From Promethearchaeota archaeon (GTDB taxonomy: Archaea > Asgardarchaeota > Thorarchaeia > Thorarchaeales > Thorarchaeaceae), in assembly GCA_014728035.1 (NCBI GenBank), contig WJMJ01000142.1, positions 1 to 37,042 of the forward strand: DNA of 37,042 bases, read 5' to 3'. A model generated the notes under the pieces. That model was not told where the DNA came from, did not search any database, and saw nothing but the letters and a program-made list of their open reading frames with translations. This document shows, piece after piece, positions 6,465-15,382 of this stretch. The translations under genes and the position numbers were made by a program. Positions within the stretch are counted from its first letter, which is position 1. Every line of letters starts with the position of its first letter.

Positions 6465-8072
6465 TCAATCACTAGCAGGAATAGAAATCAAAAATGATGT
6501 TCCTTCAGTAGATGACAGTAGCTCAATTGAGCCATTACAAGCTTGAAGTATTTGACGTGAAAGATAAAGTCCCATACCAGAACTGCCGCGTGTACTATAT
6601 TGCTTCTCAAAAATATTTGGTCTTATAGATTCTGGTATTCCAGGTCCATTATCGGAAAATCTAACTTGGATAGCAGATTTCACACGTTCCATTACAATAT
6701 CTACTTTAGCGTCAGAACCGACATGTTGTATCACATTTCTAAATAAATTTTCAAAGACCATTGCCAACATGGATCCACAGTGACCACATACTCCTTCATC
6801 ATCTAATACATTGAATGTGATTTTGAGATTTTCATGACTTCTCCGCACCTCATGAATTACTAATTGCAAAACTTCAACAAGACACCTACTTTGTGATTCG
6901 TTCTCGTATGAAAACACGTTTAGTACGCGACCCATTCTGAACATGATACTTTTGATAGCTTCTAGAGATTTCCCATCTCTTTCTCTTATTTCTTCTAAAT
7001 CCAATTGGAGATTCTCAATTGATAGAATAGCATGTTGTATGTCATTGGATAGATCGTGTTGAAGAAGATAAGTGTATAATTCCAATTCTCTTCTTGTTGC
7101 ATCACGTTCTTGTTCAATTCTTTTCCGTTGTGTTACATCAGATAAAACCAATTGGTGAACTAACTCCCCAGAATAAGATATGATATTGGTATGTATGGAT
7201 ATCCATTTAGTTTCTGAATCTGATAGCAATCGCACTTCACAGTGTTGATCTACGTTAGTAATTGTAGAGTCAATTGTATGTGTAACCATAGAACGGTCAT
7301 CTTGATGAAATAACCCGAGAAACTTGGAAAATTCTATTGGAAATTCAGTCCAATCAACATGCAACATCTTAATTGCAGTGGAGTTCGAATAAAAGATATC
7401 ATTATCTTGTAGAATGATAATACCAAGTAGAGATTGTTCAGCCAAAGCTCGATATTTCTTTTCTCTTATCTCTAATCGGTTTGCTTGATTCAAGATTTTT
7501 TGATAAGCCGCATATCTGATTCGTACACCAATGAACGCCAAAGTGCTACATGAGAATGAAACTCCAGAAGCTGCGAGAGCTGGAACCACTAATTCGAATG
7601 GTAGAATTTGCAAGAGTAATACCAGAGTAGCAAATTGGAAAACTAACAGTAGTAAAGTGAAGCGTGGGGATGTCGTTATGCTTGCTAATATTATTGCAAT
7701 TGTACCGAAAATAATTGCTAACACAATTCTATAGGCAGTAGGAGGCCAAGGAAAATACATCAGATAAAACAGGGGAAGTAGAAGTAGAGTCCCTGACAGA
7801 ATCAGTGATCCAAATTCAAAGAAACGGGTTCTTGATAATATATACGACAGAGAGAAAAGTGATAAGATAAACGGAACATCCCAAGCTTCTTGAACTGCAA
7901 GAGTAATATTTGCTAAAAACCTGATAGCGTAGATTGTCAATAGGAGAATAACAAGTGTAGAAAGAAGCCTTGCTTCATCTTTCTTAACCTCACTCAGTTT
8001 TTCACTTGGCTCAACAAGAGTATCCCATAATGATTTTCCCAAGTAACGAATTCTATGAAACCCGTTGCTCAT
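6465..8072 (-). CDS. Membrane histidine kinase with PAS domain
   Basis: A 535-residue sensor kinase. About six membrane helices span residues 36-185, followed by a linker helix, a PAS domain (about 205-315), a dimerisation helix with phosphoacceptor His339 in LLQHDLSND, and an HATPase domain with N box (Asn446 in ENLFRNVIQH), G1 (DNGPGIP, 474-480), F box (IFEKQYST) and G2 (GSSGMGLYL, 496-504). This H-box style is common in archaeal kinases. It autophosphorylates and passes phosphate to a response regulator, but none is encoded in the window. The integral membrane sensor lacks a large outside domain, so it probably senses a membrane-associated or intracellular cue. AAGGTGG precedes the start. 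Confidence 0.9.
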   Translation of the reverse strand: MSNGFHRIRYLGKSLWDTLVEPSEKLSEVKKDEARLLSTLVILLLTIYAIRFLANITLAVQEAWDVPFILSLFSLSYILSRTRFFEFGSLILSGTLLLLPLFYLMYFPWPPTAYRIVLAIIFGTIAIILASITTSPRFTLLLLVFQFATLVLLLQILPFELVVPALAASGVSFSCSTLAFIGVRIRYAAYQKILNQANRLEIREKKYRALAEQSLLGIIILQDNDIFYSNSTAIKMLHVDWTEFPIEFSKFLGLFHQDDRSMVTHTIDSTITNVDQHCEVRLLSDSETKWISIHTNIISYSGELVHQLVLSDVTQRKRIEQERDATRRELELYTYLLQHDLSNDIQHAILSIENLQLDLEEIRERDGKSLEAIKSIMFRMGRVLNVFSYENESQSRCLVEVLQLVIHEVRRSHENLKITFNVLDDEGVCGHCGSMLAMVFENLFRNVIQHVGSDAKVDIVMERVKSAIQVRFSDNGPGIPESIRPNIFEKQYSTRGSSGMGLYLSRQILQACNGSIELLSSTEGTSFLISIPASD

Positions 8073-8263
8073 CTAACAATCCACCTTCAAACTTGCAGTT
8101 GTAGGTCCCAAATACAACAAACGATTATGTCAAACATTACTTGTTCTTGAAGATGTAATATAGATGTATTGCGTGTAGTGATTTGATAAGGTTCCATTCT
8201 TCAAAATGAAAAATCAGAAGTCCGTCTAAAATATTTAATCGGTTTCTATGGAAATTGCATAGG

Positions 8264-8305
8264 CTTTATAAGGCGACTTATATACTAGAGGTTTAGTATA
8301 TAAAG
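8264..8305 (+). promoter_or_regulatory. Promoter of the TBP gene with three TATA-like boxes
   Basis: TTTATAA (8265-8271), TTATATA (8278-8284) and GTATATAAAG (8296-8305) lie within 60 bases of the ATG at 8323. The last two are arranged as an inverted repeat: CTTATATACTA faces a near-complement TAGTATATAAAG. The nearest box would give a leaderless message. The two upstream boxes would leave a leader of about 20-30 bases that includes GGGAGAGAGG as ribosome site. Stacked boxes could allow TBP to regulate its own gene, by inference. Confidence 0.55.
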
Positions 8306-8322
8306 GGAGAGAGGAACCCAAT

Positions 8323-8901
8323 ATGCCCCGACCGAAGCCAAAAACCAAGATTGAAAACGTAGTAGCATCGGTCATTCTCAACCAGAGATTAGACCTGGAT
8401 GAGATTGCTGCAACTATGCCAAACGTAGAATTCGACCCAGAACAATTTCCCGGTCTTGTGTACCGATTGAAAAAACCAAAGACTGCCACGTTGATATTCA
8501 ACAGTGGAAAGATGGTATGTACAGGTGCAAAGAGCGAGAAAGAGGCAAAACGTGCAGTCCATAAGATCGTCAAAAATATTCGTGAAGCAGGTATCGAAAT
8601 TTCTGGCAAGCCAATTATTGTTGTTCAGAATATAGTTGCAAGTGCAAGTCTTGGAGCTGAACTGAACTTAGAATTAGCTGCTATGACCCTTGATAACACC
8701 CTTTACGAACCAGAGCAATTCCCAGGTCTTATTTACAGAATGAGAGACCCCAAAGTGGTCATTCTGCTCTTTGGTTCAGGAAAGCTCGTTATCACTGGAG
8801 CAAAGTTTGAACCACAAATCGATGAAGCTGCAGAGAAAGTAATGGACAGATTACTAGAATTAGATGTCATGCGAATACCTGAAGGCGAAGATTGGGACTA
8901 A
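8323..8901 (+). CDS. tbp: TATA-box binding protein
   Basis: This is the archaeal general transcription factor, 192 residues. The protein is two direct repeats of the TBP saddle fold. Repeat 1 (about 7-92) holds EQFPGLVYRLKKPKTATLIF then SGKMVCTGAKSEKEA; repeat 2 (about 98-185) holds EQFPGLIYRMRDPKVVILLF then SGKLVITGAKFE. The tail is short and acidic (EGEDWD), common in archaeal TBPs. The length is typical. It binds the TATA box and recruits TFB and RNA polymerase. It is the firmest evidence that this DNA is archaeal. It stands alone between a kinase and a protease gene, with its own promoter and strong terminator. Confidence 0.98.
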   Translation: MPRPKPKTKIENVVASVILNQRLDLDEIAATMPNVEFDPEQFPGLVYRLKKPKTATLIFNSGKMVCTGAKSEKEAKRAVHKIVKNIREAGIEISGKPIIVVQNIVASASLGAELNLELAAMTLDNTLYEPEQFPGLIYRMRDPKVVILLFGSGKLVITGAKFEPQIDEAAEKVMDRLLELDVMRIPEGEDWD

Positions 8902-8919
8902 AACTAAAATTGAGGAATC

Positions 8920-8943
8920 AAGGGAGTAGCTAACTCCCTTTTT
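8920..8943 (+). terminator. Hairpin terminator of tbp
   Basis: AAGGGAGT (8920-8927) pairs perfectly with ACTCCCTT (8933-8940) across a 5-base loop. T residues run on to 8943. It lies 19 bases after the stop. Confidence 0.75.
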
Positions 8944-8973
8944 CCATTATTTTTCAAATAGTAGTTTCTTCAA

Positions 8974-10185
8974 CTAGAAGAATGAAAATCCTAATGGTGG
9001 AATTGATAAGATCAGGATAACCATTGCGAGAATGAATACTAATTTTCGACTGTTCGAAATTGGAATTGTGTCATTCAATGGACCAGGGTGTTCTCCACCT
9101 CTGCTTAATAAGAACACTAGAATTGCCATCAAGAAGAAACCAAGGAGAAACATAATTGCAATAGCTGCGTATCCGATGTATTTGTGTTGATCAGAGTCTA
9201 CAACAGCTCTTAATGCATGACCTCCATCAAGTTGACTTGCAGGGAAGAGATTCAATGCAGTGATAAGGCAACCAACCCAACCAGCAAAAGCTACTGGATG
9301 AAGATAGACCGTACCACCTGCAGGAATAACATCCTGAAACATCATCTCAAGCATTACAAAAATGAAAGGTACTGGAAGAGATCCGGTCATATTTGGGAAC
9401 GCCTCCTCTATTGCAGTCAACTGCTCACCAGTAACAGGTACAGACATAAAAAAGCCAGAAAATAACACAACCAAGGTGATTGCAAATCCTGCAAGTGGTC
9501 CCGCCACTCCAAGGTCATAGAGGTCTCGAAGGGTCTTTGGTGGACTCTTTTGCTGAATAAAAGCTCCAAAAGTCCCACCTAATTCAGGTAGTCCTGGTAT
9601 GAAATATGGCAAAGTAGCTTCTATTCCCCTATTCTGTGCGGTTAGATAATGGCCCATTTCATGTGTAAATATGATTCCCATGATTGATGCCATGAATATG
9701 ATGGTAGTAAAGAGAACATCAAACATACTCCATCCACTAGGATAGAATAAAGTAAGAAATACAGGACTTGTTGCTTGGAGAAATCCACCAATTGCCATCG
9801 TAGCTAAGGTTGCAACGAAGAGAATATAGTTTGTAGAAGGGTCACTCTTCTCTTGTGTTTCTATAGGCACAAAACGGATATAGTACTCACCTTCATCCTT
9901 GTTTCTCCATCGAACCAATGCCCAAGAATGTAGTTTTTCAGCCCTATACTCTAGTTCATCAAAGACTTCTTGCTGACGGCCTCGAGAAGGAATTTGACCT
10001 TCTTTCCAACGAACTATGAATGTGGGCATTCCATGCTCTAACACATTATGGAGGATTTCAAACCATTGGGTTAGAATATTACTTAGCTCGGTGAAGGTTG
10101 GATAACTAATAACTCTTCGATCATAGTTGTCTAGTGACAAATCCTTGTTCCTCCAAGTATTATTCAGCCTTTGATTTAACTTCAT
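8974..10185 (-). CDS. Site-2 protease family (M50) membrane metalloprotease
   Basis: A 403-residue polytopic membrane protein. It has a soluble N-terminal domain of about 115 residues, then membrane helices. The zinc site HEMGH is at 175-179, and the second ligand motif LNLFPASQLDGG is at 311-322, with Asp320 as the third zinc ligand. GTFGAFI (204-210) and the DLGVAGPLAGF segment (225-234) are typical of the EGY1/plant-cyanobacterial branch of S2P proteases. The fold cuts membrane-anchored substrates within the bilayer; substrates are unknown here. No PDZ domain is seen. The neighbours are not obviously linked. Confidence 0.9.
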   Translation of the reverse strand: MKLNQRLNNTWRNKDLSLDNYDRRVISYPTFTELSNILTQWFEILHNVLEHGMPTFIVRWKEGQIPSRGRQQEVFDELEYRAEKLHSWALVRWRNKDEGEYYIRFVPIETQEKSDPSTNYILFVATLATMAIGGFLQATSPVFLTLFYPSGWSMFDVLFTTIIFMASIMGIIFTHEMGHYLTAQNRGIEATLPYFIPGLPELGGTFGAFIQQKSPPKTLRDLYDLGVAGPLAGFAITLVVLFSGFFMSVPVTGEQLTAIEEAFPNMTGSLPVPFIFVMLEMMFQDVIPAGGTVYLHPVAFAGWVGCLITALNLFPASQLDGGHALRAVVDSDQHKYIGYAAIAIMFLLGFFLMAILVFLLSRGGEHPGPLNDTIPISNSRKLVFILAMVILILSIPPLGFSFF

Positions 10186-10359
10186 TTAAGGCTATAGCCA
10201 AAGGCATTCTTGCTAACTATTAATGTAGAATGTCTAAATGTCGTATTTCAGTTGCATATATGTCGAAGCGCAATCAGCAAGTACAATAAGCATTCAAGAC
10301 ATAGTTGAAACGAGGAGTAGAAGAGGTAAAGCACATCGATAACAATCCTTGACATATCC

Positions 10360-11655
10360 ATGAAGGTGACCTTGCTGCAGATAATCGAACAGGACCCAAC
10401 ACTCCTACTACTTTCATTAGTTGCTATGACATTCTTTGCTGTTCTATCTACAATTGGAATCTATTTTTATTCATCAAAGAAAATTTACAGGTATTGGGCT
10501 ATATCAACGCTATTGTTCACTTTTGCATGGATCCCCTCAACTATTATTTACAACAATGTCTTCTATTTAGGAACGTTGGGTGATATTAGTATCAGAATCA
10601 CTGCAATATTCCTACTTCTCAGAGGCTTCGATTTCAAGCCGATGATGAAAATTGAAAGTAATAAAATCAGATTAATAGCATTCGGAATAATCTTGAGTAT
10701 TTACGCGGTTCTAGTAGGTTTCAATATACCTTCTGTATTATCCTCGACTATTGTTTTTCCATTGATGGGCATTGCAACATTCAATGCAGGAAACAAGATT
10801 CTCAACGTTATGGGTGAAACTCTATTGCAGAAGGTAACAGGGTATGCCTTCTATTTTTGGTCTGCTACATGTTTTATCTTAACAATTTATGCGATTTTTC
10901 CAGCAATATATCCGCTAACATATTTTCAGTCGATAGGACTTTCACTGACTAACATGATGCTTTTCCTAATGTATATAGAAGACACAAGAAGAGAAACAGA
11001 AGAATATCTCAACATATCACAGATTCTTGGGAGTCTATTGACTCATGATCTTAGAAACTACCTCAACATTGCATACTCCGCAGTAGAATTGGTTGAAGTT
11101 GAGGGCGATGAAAGTACTCGCTATATAACTATGGCACAAGAATCGCTAATCTCAGCGATGAAATTCATGGAGAATTCAAGAAATACAATCAGAAGTCTAT
11201 TTACTGGAAAAGTTCACAAACAAAATTTTGACCTGACACATATGCTTGAGGTTATCCGAAAACAAGTAACTAAGGAACACGACCTTGAAGAATCCTCAAT
11301 AATTCTGAAAACAAAATCAAAAACTATAATCAAAGAGTCAATTCTTGTGGAACAAATCGTTTGGAACATAGTAGACAATGCTGTTGTTCATGCAACGATA
11401 AACCCAGAAATTATCATGAGTATAGAGGAAACTGATAAAGTAATTCTAACAATCCAAGATAATGCTGGAGGAATTAGTGAGGAGATTAGAAGAAGTATCA
11501 ATGAAGGATCCTACGATTCAAATCTATTGGGAATAGGACTGAATATAATCATTCGTCTATCTCTGCTATTAGATATTGAGATAGAAATTCAGAATAATAT
11601 TGAAAATGAAAAGATTATAGGAAGCATTTTCAGACTGCATTTTCCAAACATATAG
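10360..11655 (+). CDS. Membrane histidine kinase with seven-helix sensor
   Basis: A 431-residue sensor kinase. About seven membrane helices fill residues 15-207 with very short loops, an integral sensor of unknown ligand. The kinase core follows directly without a PAS domain: H box with His229 in LLTHDLRNYLN, N box with Asn340 (WNIVDNAVVHA), G1 (DNAGGI, 367-372) and a short G2 (LLGIGLNII, 389-397). The catalytic domain is compact and the F box is weak. No Shine-Dalgarno site precedes the ATG. The gene converges on the TPR gene with a 2-base gap. No response regulator is adjacent. Confidence 0.88.
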   Translation: MKVTLLQIIEQDPTLLLLSLVAMTFFAVLSTIGIYFYSSKKIYRYWAISTLLFTFAWIPSTIIYNNVFYLGTLGDISIRITAIFLLLRGFDFKPMMKIESNKIRLIAFGIILSIYAVLVGFNIPSVLSSTIVFPLMGIATFNAGNKILNVMGETLLQKVTGYAFYFWSATCFILTIYAIFPAIYPLTYFQSIGLSLTNMMLFLMYIEDTRRETEEYLNISQILGSLLTHDLRNYLNIAYSAVELVEVEGDESTRYITMAQESLISAMKFMENSRNTIRSLFTGKVHKQNFDLTHMLEVIRKQVTKEHDLEESSIILKTKSKTIIKESILVEQIVWNIVDNAVVHATINPEIIMSIEETDKVILTIQDNAGGISEEIRRSINEGSYDSNLLGIGLNIIIRLSLLLDIEIEIQNNIENEKIIGSIFRLHFPNI

Positions 11656-11657
11656 AA

Positions 11658-12938
11658 CTAATTGGAATGCTCAATTCCTCGTCTGTATGCATCTATTGCT
11701 TCATCATGCTTTCCTAGGTGTTCTAAAACTATACTCATTTGATACCAAGTTTGTGGCAATGAGTCATCAAGTTCCAAGGCAGTTTCTAATGCAACCTCAG
11801 CTTCTTCGTGTTTTTCCTGTTGTGACAAGGTAACTCCGAGATTATGCCATAGGTATGGTTCATCAGGACTATGCATCAAAGAAATCCGATGCGCTTCTTC
11901 TGCCTGTTTTAGTCCACCGATTTGTCCAAACAGAATTCCAAGATTCGACCAAGCAAAAGCATAGTTAGGATCGATTTTTACTGCCCTCTGATATAATCGT
12001 ACAGCATCGTCCAGCAATCCCATAGAATGGTAAAGAGCAGCAAGATTTGACCAGGCTTCAGCATTCTCCGGTTCATATGCTATTGCTTGCCTGAGAATTC
12101 TTGTTGAGTCATCTATTCGACCTTGCTTCATGTACAAAAGGCCCATTGAGATCATTGTCTCAACATGGAAAGGGGCTATATCCAAACACTTCAAAAATTC
12201 TTCTTCTGCACGATCGAGTTTATCCTGAGATAGATATACCATAGCAAGATGATAGCGTGCAGATACATTTCTCGAGTCAATATCTAAGGCTTTCTCATAC
12301 GCATGTTTGGATTCTAAGAAGCGACCTTCGCTAGCAAATAACTTACCCAAGTGAATCCAAGACTTGATATGAGTAGTATTATAACGAAGACACTTCTGAA
12401 ATGCCTCCTCCGCTTTCATATCGGAACCATGCGCTTGATAGAAGATACCCAGATTGAACCAAGCATTAGAATTCGTCCTATCGATTTCAACTGACCGATT
12501 CCAACAAAAAGCAGCAAGTTTAGGACGTTTTTTAGAATGTAGATGAACACCAAGACGAAACCAGGAACCACCATACCCGTCGATAGTAGCAATTGGTTCA
12601 TCATGGGTGAAATTTTGTTTACCCATAGCTATTGATGCCAAACGGGCACCGTATTTTGCCTCATAAAATTCAGGTATCATCTCTATTGCTTTCTGATAGG
12701 TATCATATGCTTTTTGAAATTGTAATGTTGCCATATGAAGAAAACCAAGATTGAACCATACCACAGGATTTGCTATATCCAGTTCAAGAGCGGATTCAAA
12801 GTTTCTTTCCGCATCTTCATACTGCCCTTTCTTAAAACACTGAAGTCCAAATTTGATGTATCTGGTTATTTGAGCTTGGACTTTATCAGGTTTCATTTCG
12901 TAATATCCCCGCCGTAAAATACAGTCTTCATGAAACAT
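11658..12938 (-). CDS. TPR-repeat protein, about eleven repeats
   Basis: A soluble protein of up to 426 residues composed almost wholly of tetratricopeptide repeats. Repeat hallmarks (W-x-x-L-G, A/G-x-x-x-x-A, then P) recur every 34 residues: VVWFNLGFLH, NAWFNLGIFY, KSWIHLGKLF, EAWSNLAALY, FAWSNLGILF, YLWHNLGVTL. A break between the second and third repeats (about 95-125) contains a non-TPR linker. There is no signal peptide. It is presumably a scaffold for protein-protein contact; partners are unknown. Start alternatives are ATG 12938 and ATG 12896 (Met15, MKPDKVQ); the second has GGGG upstream and lacks the odd first 14 residues. Confidence 0.88.
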   Translation of the reverse strand: MFHEDCILRRGYYEMKPDKVQAQITRYIKFGLQCFKKGQYEDAERNFESALELDIANPVVWFNLGFLHMATLQFQKAYDTYQKAIEMIPEFYEAKYGARLASIAMGKQNFTHDEPIATIDGYGGSWFRLGVHLHSKKRPKLAAFCWNRSVEIDRTNSNAWFNLGIFYQAHGSDMKAEEAFQKCLRYNTTHIKSWIHLGKLFASEGRFLESKHAYEKALDIDSRNVSARYHLAMVYLSQDKLDRAEEEFLKCLDIAPFHVETMISMGLLYMKQGRIDDSTRILRQAIAYEPENAEAWSNLAALYHSMGLLDDAVRLYQRAVKIDPNYAFAWSNLGILFGQIGGLKQAEEAHRISLMHSPDEPYLWHNLGVTLSQQEKHEEAEVALETALELDDSLPQTWYQMSIVLEHLGKHDEAIDAYRRGIEHSN

Positions 12939-12963
12939 ATATTGGTTTTTTGATATACCATCC

Positions 12964-14874
12964 TTACCTTTTATACTCAGAAGCTATTTTGTATGCAGAA
13001 TGAATTGTGGACAGAAGATTCATCGCATTGTTATTTTCCGTCAGGAAGATAAAATCCAAATCGAGTTTTTCAAGACCCGTTGCTAATCGATCAATTCGTT
13101 CCAAGCTCCCAGCTACAATCAAAGTATCTGCTAGAAGCATTGATGTACTGCCATCACGACTTAGCATGAGATAATTTCCAGTGTATTGATTCACATCAAC
13201 CTCCTTTTGAATTACTACATTCATCTCTTCTAGAGCTTTAATGAAAATCCATCTAGATGTAAGACCTATGTCATCTCCAATTCTAGAACTCGATTCAATA
13301 ATCTGCACACTATCAGAACGTGATATAGCAAAAAGTGCTGCACTGCATCCCAAATGGTTTCCACCAAGTATAACAGTTTGACCCAGATGTATATTCTGAT
13401 TTTCTAACAAGTCGATAACTGACAAAACTTTTGGAGATTCCAAACCCTCAATCTCAGGTAGAACGGGAATGAATCCAGTAGCTAAGAATATTGAATCGTA
13501 TTGTCCTTGCTCAAGCATCTCAGCAGTACAAGGTGAGTTGAGATGTATTTTCACTCCTAGGCGTTTCAATTCTCTTTTCATATATGTAATGTATGACAGA
13601 AACTCTCCTCGTTTTGGAGTTCTAGCAGCAAATCTCAAAAGCCCACCAATCTGTTTTCTCGATTCAAAAAGATGAACTTCAAATCCTCTTTCAGCTAATA
13701 CACGTGCTGCTTCGAGACCAGAAGGGCCCGCACCAACAACTGCGATCTTTTCTGATGAATCTGTATACGGGATAGATCGTACATTTTCAAAACTTGCTTC
13801 GGCATTAAGAATGCATGTGACTGGTTTATTTAGAAAAACTCTGTCAAGACATCCTTGATTACAAGCAACACAAGGGCGAATGATCTTGGTTCTACCAGTT
13901 CTAACCTTCTCAGGAAAAGCTGGGTCTGCGATAAAAGCTCGAGACATTCCAATGAGATCCACTTTGCCACGGGATAGTATTTTTTCTGCAATTGTCGGAC
14001 TGTTAATACGATTGCAAGCAATTACTGGAATATCAACAACTTCGGCAAGACCCTCAGCTAGATATGCATAATGACCACGGGGCACATCCATTGTAATCTG
14101 AGGAACTCTGGTCTCATGCCATCCTCCTGTAACATCCAGAATATCAACACCAGCCTCAACCAGCTGTGGAACGAGAATTTTGTTGTCGTCAAGAGTAACA
14201 CCTTCTGGGATAAAATCTTCTCCACTTATCCGGTACATAACTGGATAAGAGGGGCCAACTGCTTTTCTTACAGCATAGACTACTTCAAGAGGAAATTTCG
14301 CACGAGATTGAAAGTCTCCACCATATTCGTCATCACGCTTGTTGGTCGCCTTGGCTAAGAATTGATTCAGAATATATCCGGCAGAACCTAATATCTCAAC
14401 CGCATCAAATCCTGCTTTCTTCGCTCTCTTCGCAGCCAAACCAAAATTCCGTATTGTGTTCTCAATCTCATCAATATTCAATGCACGAGGTGTTTCACGT
14501 GTTAGTCTACATTTTACAGCAGATGCTGATACTGCTTGTTCTCCTATTACTAGAGAATGAGTATATCTACCTGCATGATAGAGTTGAGCAGCAACTGGAA
14601 CTCCAAATTGATGAATGGAATCCACTAATCTTCCTAAACCCGATATATGCGCATCATTACTTATTCCTACCATACTGGGGCTACTCATTCCCAGATGTTC
14701 TGTGAAACAACCCCCAACAATAATTAATCCTGGTTGATACTTTGCGCGTTCTTGATAAAACCGAACCAACCTATCGGAAACGAAACCTTCTTCACAATAC
14801 CCCAGATGAGTCGCTAGAAAGACCATCCGGTTTCTTAGTGGAAGAAGTTCTTCAAGAGGTTCGAGAAGTTTCAA
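12964..14874 (-). CDS. Fe-S flavoenzyme of the 2,4-dienoyl-CoA reductase / NADH:flavin oxidoreductase type
   Basis: A 636-residue protein with the three-part FadH layout. An Old Yellow Enzyme-like FMN TIM barrel spans 1-325 (HAGRYTH at 100-106, IACNRI near 285). Four Cys of a [4Fe-4S] site follow (335, 338, 342, 354; CVACNQGC). A FAD/NAD(P)-binding domain then starts at GAGPSG (381-386). Electrons flow from NAD(P)H through FAD and Fe-S to FMN, which reduces a conjugated double bond. The true substrate could be a dienoyl-CoA, another enone or a related compound. The start is TTG at 14874 behind GGAGTG. A crotonase is encoded 11 kb away, but no fatty-acid operon is here. Confidence 0.9.
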   Translation of the reverse strand: MKLLEPLEELLPLRNRMVFLATHLGYCEEGFVSDRLVRFYQERAKYQPGLIIVGGCFTEHLGMSSPSMVGISNDAHISGLGRLVDSIHQFGVPVAAQLYHAGRYTHSLVIGEQAVSASAVKCRLTRETPRALNIDEIENTIRNFGLAAKRAKKAGFDAVEILGSAGYILNQFLAKATNKRDDEYGGDFQSRAKFPLEVVYAVRKAVGPSYPVMYRISGEDFIPEGVTLDDNKILVPQLVEAGVDILDVTGGWHETRVPQITMDVPRGHYAYLAEGLAEVVDIPVIACNRINSPTIAEKILSRGKVDLIGMSRAFIADPAFPEKVRTGRTKIIRPCVACNQGCLDRVFLNKPVTCILNAEASFENVRSIPYTDSSEKIAVVGAGPSGLEAARVLAERGFEVHLFESRKQIGGLLRFAARTPKRGEFLSYITYMKRELKRLGVKIHLNSPCTAEMLEQGQYDSIFLATGFIPVLPEIEGLESPKVLSVIDLLENQNIHLGQTVILGGNHLGCSAALFAISRSDSVQIIESSSRIGDDIGLTSRWIFIKALEEMNVVIQKEVDVNQYTGNYLMLSRDGSTSMLLADTLIVAGSLERIDRLATGLEKLDLDFIFLTENNNAMNLLSTIHSAYKIASEYKR

Positions 14875-14960
14875 ATTAGTTGCACTCCATTAAAAGAATA
14901 ATGTTGATTTCAACTCATATAGTTGCTTGTTATCTATAACGTAAAAGTAACCATAAGATG

Positions 14961-14966
14961 TATATA
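14961..14966 (+). promoter_or_regulatory. TATA box of the pterin dehydratase gene
   Basis: TATATA is centred 25 bases before the ATG at 14988, the spacing expected for a leaderless archaeal message. No ribosome site precedes the ATG. AACCAT (14949-14954) and ATGGTT (14979-14984) flank the box as a small inverted repeat. Confidence 0.45.
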
Positions 14967-14987
14967 CCATATTAACAATGGTTAATT

Positions 14988-15347
14988 ATGACTACTCGTG
15001 ATGACCTTGTATCTAAGACATGCATTCCATGTAAAGGGGATATACCTCCACTAAAAGATTGGAAAATATCAGAAATGATGAATATTGTTACTGGATGGAA
15101 ACTGATAACTAGTGGACCAGATAAAATTGAAAAATCTTACAAATTTGAAGATTTCAAGGAATCAATGAAATTTGTAAATGAAGTAGCTGAGCTAGCAGAA
15201 AAAGAAGGACACCATCCAGACATCTCAATCCATTGGAATAAAGTAACTTTGACCTTGTGGACTCATGCAATAGACGGTCTGCATGAAAACGATTTCATCA
15301 TGGCGGCAAAGATTGATGACCTGCTCGATGACGAATCTAGCGAATAA
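14988..15347 (+). CDS. 4a-hydroxytetrahydrobiopterin dehydratase (PCD family)
   Basis: A 119-residue member of the pterin-4a-carbinolamine dehydratase family. The signature EKEGHHPD is at 71-78, giving His75 and His76, with the third active-site His93 in LTLWTHAIDGL. An N-terminal KTCIPCKGDIPPL segment is common in microbial members. The family dehydrates 4a-hydroxy-tetrahydropterin to recycle the cofactor of aromatic amino acid hydroxylases. No such hydroxylase is in the window, and many archaea with this gene lack one. For some microbial homologues a link to molybdopterin metabolism has been proposed. Activity is likely; the pathway is uncertain. Confidence 0.9.
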   Translation: MTTRDDLVSKTCIPCKGDIPPLKDWKISEMMNIVTGWKLITSGPDKIEKSYKFEDFKESMKFVNEVAELAEKEGHHPDISIHWNKVTLTLWTHAIDGLHENDFIMAAKIDDLLDDESSE

Positions 15348-15382
15348 GTTGAAATAAAAGTGACGAATTCTCAACAATTCAC

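Noticed and set aside
8235..8609. Open frame of 124 codons antisense to tbp
   Set aside because: It lies opposite a strongly conserved gene, has no ribosome site and no protein-like pattern; it reflects codon bias of tbp.
12416..12604. Second minus-strand frame of 62 codons inside the TPR gene
   Set aside because: It overlaps conserved repeats of the TPR frame and has no own start signal.
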